From NCBI GenBank assembly GCA_037447655.1, contig JBBHKE010001964.1:62001-126000 (forward strand): 64,000 nucleotides of DNA, given 5' to 3'. Under the pieces are notes generated by a model that searched no databases, was not told the DNA's origin, and was given only the letters and a program-made list of their open reading frames with translations. Numbering within the stretch: position 1 is the first letter of the stretch; every line of letters starts with the position of its first letter. Source of the DNA: Zygnema cylindricum (taxonomy: Eukaryota; Streptophyta; Zygnematophyceae; Zygnematales; Zygnemataceae). Below are positions 55,806-64,000 of the stretch, one piece after another. The translations under genes and the position numbers were made by a program.

Positions 55806-58800
55806 TCTTTTTTATAAAATGGCATGATTTATTTCCCGCGGCTAGCTTTGTAGTCGGAGGTTCCACGCGTCAGTTTCTCCGGGTCATTGCGTCGCAAAAA
55901 GAACAAAAGAATCTTGGCGCGATATAGCAGTCCTCAACCACCCAATGGGAATCTACTGGAAAAACTGCCGGCCGGTTTATTGACTTCATCCTGATTTTCA
56001 CGTTACCGGAAACTTACAAAATCTCGTACTATCATTGTCCATTAACCACTAGAAACTGTCGGCATGTCTGTACGGCGATTTTTGCGTTTTCACAATTAAG
56101 ATTTTCAAAAGATCTGAATTTAGCGATCAGAAACGTACAAGCCTGTACCACGGAAATTCTGGCACGACTGTCTTTTATAGTTGGCAAAAACTGATTATTT
56201 TTTGTCCGATTTACGAACCTGCCAAATCGAACTAACGGCATTCGTTTACGATTTAGAACCAGAGATCCCGACACGTGTACTCCTAACAGGGATGGCGCAT
56301 AAAATTGTCGGCAGCTTGTCAGTGTCCACACGTGCGTCTGTTGATGTACATACGTTTCCGTAGCTGCTGTCCCCAGACGTGTCCAAACTAATTCTGCCAC
56401 AACGCGTTAAAAAGCGAAACAAATTAGAAACGCAAAAGGTTCTCGACCAATCGTAGACGAAAATCGCGTAAAGATATTTATTTTCGCCGTCCGTCTCCCG
56501 CTCTGCTCGAAAATGGATTTTAGCAAAATGTTAAATGAGAAGAACAGGCGACCGTGCTTGCCACGTTCACTGATGCTTTGCCAATTATTGCGCGCCAGAA
56601 TTGAATTTAGTCAAAGGCAGTGTGACACGTTATGGCATGCATGTGGAAGGCCACATATGCCGTACGCTACTACGTGTGGATCACTAAGGGTACGCCTGCT
56701 ACCAGCCAAATGCCGACCCAGGTTGCGGAAAAGGACATAGAACCGTGATATTTCCCTCAAAGGGAAATAGTGCGGCCACGCCCCTTTATTTGGTGCGAAT
56801 ACAACAAAGTCGGATCCATAGTCCGAAATTGGAGGAAGAAAGAAACGAGTAAGTACAGTAGTTACGTCACCACCCAGAAGCAATCTGAAATGTCCCCTTC
56901 CTTGAGTTTTGCATAGAGCATAGAACGAGAGAGACACAAAGTGGTTCTTCCGACACATGGTAGAGAGGAAAATCATGAAGAGTTATACACTGACATCGTT
57001 TCATAGAAATTATCAAAATAAAACGGTTGATATGCAAGACTGTTTCCCTATTCTTTCATATCAGTGTCGTACAGGTCCTCCAAATCCGAAATATCTTGTT
57101 CGATTTTTCTCTTTAAAGTCTATATATACAAATATATGAGTAAGTTCTTCCACTTTACTACATGTTGTTGAAATCTCTCCTCGCTCAATAGCTTTCACTG
57201 AAAAAACTAATCTCCATACATGCTAGAGATGATGGTCATCACATAAGGTTAACCGAGGGTTCACTATCGGTGTGTGCGTGTCACCGAAAGCGTAGTCCAC
57301 GGCTTAGTTACTTATCTTGTTACGCGCAAGGCTTTATTTCGATGATATAATCCCTTATTCCTTAATACACGACGCATGCTATTACGTATTTACCCTCATC
57401 ACGTCAAACAATGTTCATAAAAATGTTCATCACAAAAACAATGTTCAAGGCTTGACCTTTATCAAATGCCTTCACGCTAATGGTGGACGAAAGGTACGCC
57501 CAACCGGAGATGCCCAACCATAGTACTTCGTTCATTACAACTTTCGAAGTATGTACACGATAAGAATCATGTTAATCAATTTTAATCCACATCACATACG
57601 ATCAACTGTAAGACGGAAGGAGCAAGCACAAATAACTGCCATGACCGTCATCTCTTATCAACAACGTCAATAAGTTGGTGGATGGTGCAAGTTAGCGGCA
57701 TACGTAGTCTCCCGTGACGCAACTCGTCATATAGGTCATGTGGTTTTGTCGCATGGGGTGACATTTAACCTTATAGTTGTTGGCCTGAAATTGTATAAGA
57801 CCACAATAAAATTCTGTGGAAGAGTGTTTTATCCTACCTAGTTGATGATGAAGCTTTGGTTTTGCATATCACAAATTCTCAATGTAATTCTTTTGAATTG
57901 TGTTACATAATCTAGCATATTTTTATAACTAATTGTTGGCAAATGTGGAAATTGTGATGCGCGTAATAACCACAATGACATTGAGGCGTGATTACAATGC
58001 CATTGATTGATTACGATTATAATATCAACGTTGGGAGAAACCTCGTTTTTTATAGTTAACCAATTGAAATCAAATAAAAAGGCTTTGTATGTGTAATATG
58101 GTTTTCCCTAAAAGTACGACTAACGACACCATCTACGATGTCAGCCGAATCGCATGCACCGTTGGGTGGATCAAACCGATGCGTTGCGCACAACTAATGC
58201 ATAATAAACCTAGTGTTACCGCAATATTTTTGATATTTCGTAGAGAACATTTTAGAATAGCTTACTATTTAATCTAGATATAATTTATGGCAATCGACAG
58301 GCATAACGTGGCACGTTTTTAGATCGCAATCATTTATTTTTTGCGTTTGGATTTTTTTTTTTTAAATGGTTAGAAAGTGAAAGAAAAGAAAAATAATGTT
58401 TCCGATGCGACCCACATGCCATCATACTCTGAATTAATTGGCTCATGGTTGCATTTTTTAGATATTTTAGGGCTCCTCAAGGCTTAGAGGTTTTTAGATT
58501 ATTAGATTAATGACTCAAATTTTTTACATTTCATTTTTTTTGTCGGACGGCTATTGACGAGATCTCCATATCACCGAAATGAGACCGAACTGGTTTAAGG
58601 ACAAAGATCGAGCCCCTCCTGAATGTTGAAATCAGGTAATCGACGATTCTAGTTCGATATACAGCAGCAATTCCTTTTAACTTATCATTACTGTAACTTT
58701 TGTCATTTTCCTTTGAACTTGCACTTGATCGTCAGTTCAAAGATATTTGATGCCCGTGAGACCCGGAATATGCGAACCAGGTGGGTCATGGATTCATGGA

Positions 58801-59065
58801 CGATCCTCAAAGGGCTCGGCTGTATCGAGGTCGTTGTTTGGTTCAAATAATGATGTCGTCGCGCGACAATTGGCCGTCAGAATCTTCCTTTGTGAGACGT
58901 CGGAGGTCAGTAATTGGCTAATTGCACTTAGCGTGATTTTCTGACCCCGAAACGAAACGACGGCGTCGACCATAAATAATTAGATATGTCAAACCGGATC
59001 ATAGTTTTAGAGTGCGGTATGGTTCGCTCATACAGTATGCGTACGATATACATTTCACTATTTCG
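55806..59065. other. Non-coding region, 3.3 kb
   Basis: No gene I can support. It holds a small hairpin near 56750 (TATTTCCCT.CAA.AGGGAAATA) and scattered frames under 125 codons without motifs. The frame at 56032-56400 (minus, 122 codons) has no recognised domain. Confidence 0.35.
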
Positions 59066-59638
59066 GTACAGTACACCGTCAATCGCTATTACTATTAGAG
59101 TATATAACGCCAATTCGGTGCCCTTTTAAAAAAAAAAAAAACCCGAAATACAATCCATAATTCTATTTTTTCCATTATTATAATTAGGGTTTTTTTTCAA
59201 TTAGCGTTAATAATGGAAGTACACTGCGATAGAAATAGTGTGGCATACGGACAGGGTATTTTCGTACGAATTGGTACTTTTTGAATTACAAAGGCATAAA
59301 AAGACACTTAACATTATTGCGCACACATGTGAAGGTGCGCTGGAAGAAAGAGATGCAAACTCGTCGACAAAAATCACGTTCTCATATGTTCGTCCGTCGA
59401 CCGTGTGAACAGCGCGACGGCGTACGAATTGTCAGATTTTGTACGAATACACATAGTAATGTAGAAATTGAAAGGGCGGGTATTTATTATTCAGGACAAC
59501 CCAAATTACAGTTAGGGATTATTAGTAAATATATATATTTTTTTTTAAAAAATAATTCCCGATTAGTGTTAATAACACTAATTTATTTTTTACGCTATTT
59601 ATTCCTTTACTCTAATAGCGATTGACGGTGTGCTGTAC
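59066..59638. mobile_element. Inverted-repeat element M4
   Basis: 573 bp. The left end GTACAGTACACCGTCAATCG (then CTATTA) matches the complement of the right end CGATTGACGGTGTGCTGTAC. Internal tracts (GTGTGGCATACGGAC, CGACGGCGTACGAATTGT) are diverged versions of M1 and M2. Confidence 0.7.
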
Positions 59639-59839
59639 ACCGCGAATCGTTATTAGCGTTATGAACTCTATATCGGCACCCCAGAATTTTGACATTAATA
59701 CCTTAAATAGAATAAACTACACTATTTAAGGTCGTGGACCATAATCTGCCACGTCTCCTGGCACTAAATTAGAATGAATGACGCTAATTTTTTCTTTACA
59801 CTAATAATTTCTCAACGCTAATAACGATGCGCGGTGTAC
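59635..59839. mobile_element. Inverted-repeat MITE M5
   Basis: 205 bp sharing GTAC with the end of M4. Ends GTACACCGCGAATCGTTATT and complement of AATAACGATGCGCGGTGTAC. Internal GTGGACCATAATCTGCCACG as in M3, so M3 and M5 are the same short subfamily. Confidence 0.8.
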
Positions 59840-60834
59840 TACAGTATACACAAAAGCAATACTGTATGCGCTAAGTTTTTAGGGTTAAGGTACTACGTCA
59901 GAATGCTAATGTAAAAGGTGACGACAGCACACGGAAGTTAAGGTACAGGCACATACAATACGATCATGTAGTAATTAGTTTCGTACGTAATAAAATCACA
60001 CATCGTAAAACGCCTACTTAAAACTGAGTAATGGACTGTACATGGTTATGATTGCGGGAAGATCTCGGCAGTCTCTCCCATCGGGAGGAGTGAAGTTTAG
60101 GACTCTGCGACCAGAAAGATAAAATATTTGATTTTCCATTTGATTTTCCATTTGATTTTCCAGGCGCAATTCGACTATTCAGGTGGATGAAACTTCATGC
60201 GTGACTCGGAGCAGTCGTATCTTTTGGAAGGAAACGTCTACCGCCCTCGGATCATGAAGTAAAAATGATTGTACGGATTATTGCATGTGCTGGAAACAAT
60301 CGATTTCAGAATGGCGGGTTTTCGTTGCGAATAAGATGACATTTAAATTACACGGAGGCAATATATGTTCGTTAAAACCGGTAACGTTCGGTTTGTACGT
60401 TACACTTGCTGACATGCGGTTATCTGTTTCTGAAAATAACATACGATATATCGAATATTATTAACGACTATATCGAATCACATTCCCTGTCATCTGTATC
60501 CAGAATAAACTTTATTATCTAGGCCACTTTTCCAGCAGGCATTGCCAGTAATCGTACGGAAAGATGGCACTGATGTTATAATCAATATTCCATCCCGTAA
60601 TCGTACGGAAAGGTTCATCGGCGCTGATGTTTAGATCATCAGGTCGTGCCAGCAAGCTCTACGTACTTTATTTCGAATAGTACCACGTGGGCTTGTGATC
60701 AGAGGTTGAAAATCGCCAAAGATTCTTCAAGCGCAAAACATGAATGTAATATATGAACAGAGACGAAATTTAAGTTTTGTACAACGGGTACTAGATTGTT
60801 TGAATTTGTACTTTCGCACTATATTATTATAAAG
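59840..60834. other. Non-coding region with minor tandem repeats
   Basis: TTTGATTTTCCA is repeated three times at 60127-60162 (14-base step). A roughly 55-bp unit with AATCGTACGGAAAG is repeated twice at 60550-60635. No gene. Confidence 0.45.
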
Positions 60835-62155
60835 ACTGTTGTGATGTTTTAAAACCCAAAGTCCCGTCCACTAAGGTCTTAACGGATAGCAATGAGTGTG
60901 AGAGTATATCCTCCGTCAAAAAACTTCTCCTGGCTTTAGGTGGATTTGAATCCACCCTGTGTAAGGTAAGAGGCTCATCCCGCGTAAAAAAAGTCTTACT
61001 TTTCCAAGTGTACCAAGCATAGTTCAAAAGTAAGGTGAAAGTAGGCCCATACAATATGTTTATTGTACGCAAAACATACAATATGGCCTTAAGACCCATA
61101 TTGTATTGGTCGCAAAATGAAAAATAATAGTAACAGACTATCAGGGTTGAGTTGCACATCAATCGATAGAGAATTGAACGTCATGTCTACATTTTGAAAA
61201 ACATTCGGACAATTTTTTATTTTTCCATGAGTTTTGAGGTATTTTTTATTTAAACCGTCAGATTTGAACGATCGGACGGTCGCTGATCAAAGTAACGATA
61301 TAAGAAGATCACATGAAAAGCCCATAACACAACTTACGATAGGACTTACGTCCGCGTTTTTTTTTTCCGGGTTTTTTTTCCCGCGGAATGTCATCCAACG
61401 CCGTGTCAGCTCGCTAAAAAAAATCGTATGGTGGCGTGCGCTGTACGATGATGATACGTCAGATTCCTACGTTGGTACAAGAGTGTGCACAACGCAAACA
61501 CATATAGTATGCTTACTCTACGCGAGTTTTGTGCCAAGTTTTGTGAGCCTACCAAAGGCATACCATAAAAACGCCTACTTTTGAACTATGGTACCAAGTG
61601 TACACTTCCATTTTTTTGGTTAGTGTCCTTTGGACGTTTAAATAACCAATTTTCCAAGTAGAAAATAAATGAAAGTTAAAAAAATGTAAGAATTGTGGAA
61701 GTATGGGTGGACCTCCATTGGCAAAAAAAAAGGTTGTTTACTAGATGTATTACGTTTTAGCACCATTTCGTACCATTTTATTTTTTAATAAAACACGTTG
61801 ATCGAGATCTGCCAAATTCTTCAACCCTATCGGGGTAAACATTCACCGTCCGATCTGCTGCTTTTTAGCATTCACGACGGAATTGCTCAACCCGTCATGT
61901 TTGTGGCCAATATCTCAAAGAGGGCACTACTTACATACAAGACGTGTACAACTGGTCCATTTGGAAAAGTAAGATACGATCCACAATGGACGAGCGACGA
62001 TAGTTTTATGAATGGCATAGGCCATGTGTTTTTTAACAGGGTGGATGCAAATCCCCCAAAAATGACGAGAAAATCTTTGCCGGAGGATATTGTACGACGC
62101 TCCCTTTGCCATACAACCACCTTCCTAGAAGGGATTTTCGGTTTTATAACATAAC
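60835..62155. repeat. Diverged inverted repeat with similar reading frames in both arms
   Basis: The minus strand of 60838-61055 resembles the plus strand of 61570-61610 plus 62035-62152, the right arm being interrupted by about 430 bp. Both arms read alike: RVDSNPPKARRSFLTEDIL (minus, in 60827-61162) and RVDANPPKMTRKSLPEDIV (plus, in 61798-62154), each ending ..GFKT or ..GFIT. A GGTGGATTTGAATCCACC hairpin is at 60939-60956. It could be an old DNA transposon with subterminal inverted repeats, or an inverted duplication of an unknown sequence. No known domain. Confidence 0.4.
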
Positions 62156-63204
62156 AAAAAAGTTCGAAAAATGATATAGTAAGCTCCTAGAAATTTGGCA
62201 TTTGCGTATTTTTTTGCAAATCTTCATTTTGTTCCATTTGTGCACTTATGCATATTTTGCACTTGAATAATATTTGACGATTTTGAACGACTAAACAAAA
62301 TCTACGTGGTACAATTCATAATAAAGCATGTAGGTGAAAAGTTGTTTACTTCAACGACCTACTTTTTTTGCCAGGATTCGACACAAAATTTTCGTGAACA
62401 AACGTGTCCGTAAATTACCGGCATTCGCAAATGGGTTTGAGTATCGAGTGAGTAGTCATGGTTTATCAATTTTTTTAACCAAGAAAAATAAAATGGTATT
62501 ATTTTAACCATAAATGATCGCGAAAAGTATGACTTACATTTTTGTTTAGGCGTATTTGACTTATTACCAACACAAAATCTAAATCATACTGACCTGCTAT
62601 ATCGACAAAATCAAAAGCCTTCTTGATAAGGAAAATAAAGATGTGACAATTCTGAATCGAAAAACATTACTACCTCTCTGATCGTAACTAGGGCTTGAAA
62701 TTCATTAGTGTTTGGGAGAAATACATCAAACAAACTAAATCTCGTAACGCGTTGTCAAAAATGGTGTTAAGTGGTTATTAGTATGGAAACGCATGTCTTT
62801 ACGAGGGCTCGGTGGACACCCGTCGTGATCAAGTAAGTGTCTTCAAAGTGTACAGTTTCGTACATATGACTTTTAAGGGTGTCCTCATAAGGACGACTTT
62901 TTGTAGTATATATATAATAGTTATTTAGATGTTCAACGCGCAGTTTAAATGTGTGAAAATGATTGAAACGCTTTGTTTGTGTCCCGTTCAATATACGTGT
63001 AGAAACTAATGGTTTTATTAGTATTTTCTAGGTCTGAAAAGAAATATAGAAGTCGAGGCAGTCTATCTCTAACTTCTCTCTCCAACTCTCAAACTTGTCG
63101 CAGTCACTGAGAAATTGGAGAGGAAGCTAGAGCCATGGCTACCTTGGCTATCCTGAGGTTTACGGGAATTTTATATTAGGGTTTCTATATATTTAATTAA
63201 AATG
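62156..63204. other. Non-coding region
   Basis: AT-rich, with no gene, LTR edge or inverted-repeat ends that I can define. Confidence 0.4.
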
Positions 63205-63305
63205 TATGTGCCGGCGGCAGGATTTGATCCTTGTACCTGCCGGCCGGCAGACACAGTGTAGCCGGTAGCCTTAGCCGTTTCATCTAGCGGTAGTGTTACC
63301 TAGCA
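63205..63305 (-). repeat. tRNA-like segment, minus strand
   Basis: On minus, CTAGATGAAACGGCTAAGGC (A-box region) and GGATCAAATCC (B-box-like), with a GCCGGC-rich palindromic stretch between. It resembles the 46861/47599 segments. Probably a SINE or tRNA relic. Confidence 0.35.
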
Positions 63306-63399
63306 TATAGTTTGATAATAATTTAAATATGTATACGTGCGATAAACCATCTAACTAGAATTAATTACGGGATACATAGATCCAGTAATATGTAATGTA

Positions 63400-64000
63400 C
63401 GACTTACGGTACGGACATAAATCAGTACCGCGCATTTGTTTCGTAAATGAAACAAATACCGCGCATGTATTTATTACGGCTACGATTAAAGCCGAATTTA
63501 ATCCGACGGCCGGGATTAGCGCCGAGATCGCGGAGGAAGATTTCGGCGGTTTGTGGCCATCGCCACATCGGATGACGCGTGGCGAAATTCCGTTGGATTG
63601 TGGAATCTCCGGAGATTATGGCACCGAATCCGGATTTGACATGTGTCGACATTTTGGCCATGTCGTACAATGTCCGTACATAAAGTACACCGGCAGCTGT
63701 ACTTTTGCGTACGGAACTCAATTCTGATTGGTTCCGTACATCAGTAGATAGAGTCTGTGAGAGAGATAGGACTTAGAAAAATTAGAAGATAGGACCCTCT
63801 CTCCCAGAGAGCTTCTGTACAAAAGGTCAACTTTGACCCTCCATAACTTACTGCTCAGGGGAGCAAATTCAGAGATTCTTTTTGCTATCGACTCAGGGGA
63901 GTCTTGTCTTCACAGGGGTGAAGTTGGTCAGAGTTTTTGTCTGCCAGGGTGGCAGTTATTTTTGCTTAAACACAAAGGGGTCAGGATTATCCTAGAGGCT
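63400..64000 (+). repeat. LTR of an element of the A/E2 family, running off the window
   Basis: 63796-64000 aligns with 446-644 of element A (CTGTACAAAAGGTCAACTTT, GTTTTTGTCTGCCAGGGTGG). 63655-63780 aligns with the E2 LTR (minus) and with 46380-46500. By comparison with A the LTR should end about 50 bases past the window edge, followed by a half-tRNA primer site. The left edge is not fixed. Confidence 0.7.

Overview
This window is nuclear DNA from a large, repeat-rich eukaryotic genome. A plant or plant-like alga is the simplest reading: the Ty1/copia and Ty3/gypsy lineages, a TRIM element with an initiator-tRNA primer site, and CCCTAAA-type tracts all fit, but the sequence alone does not name the lineage. 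I see no rRNA, CRISPR or bacterial-type operon. Almost every long reading frame belongs to a decayed or nested retrotransposon. Only one non-transposon exon is plausible (minus strand, about 48.2-48.6 kb).

Layout, 1-16 kb. A broken copia element (A, plus) lies between two 144-bp TG...CA repeats. It is followed by a minus-strand copia fragment (B). Next come two gypsy fragments arranged as an inverted repeat, with arms of about 1.6 kb around 1.8 kb of RT/RNase H. A gypsy LTR and gag-like debris follow, and then a TRIM array of three LTRs and two tiny internal regions, whose LTRs carry tRNA-type A and B boxes.

Layout, 16-46 kb. This is a nest of minus-strand copia elements: E1 and E2 (tandem pol fragments), F, G, H and I. 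G (28019-33791, TSD GTATC) sits in the 5' LTR of F. A solo LTR (33926-35238, TSD TACCA) sits in the same LTR. F interrupts the 3' end of I. H (36523-41494, TSD CTTTC) splits the RT gene of I. H is the least decayed element: its LTRs differ at only a few percent of positions by eye, and it carries an open 390-codon gag but no pol.

Layout, 46-64 kb. This is a different landscape, dense in GTAC motifs. It holds a 737-bp tandem duplication with tRNA-like segments, the candidate gene exon, a C-run/G-run palindrome, a 49-bp satellite, several small inverted-repeat transposons, and finally the start of another LTR of element A's family running off the window end.

The unifying observation is a primer system. 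Elements A, E2, F, G and H have no ordinary tRNA 3'-end primer site. Directly after the LTR they carry GGTTATGGGCCC or a close variant, which is complementary to the anticodon stem-loop of initiator tRNA-Met (the half-tRNA priming known from Drosophila copia and yeast Ty5). In F, G, H and the solo LTR the Gag reading frame begins inside the LTR, so the primer site itself would be translated (Gln-Val-Met-Gly). Element I and the TRIM use the conventional TGGTAT... site, so two priming modes sit side by side.
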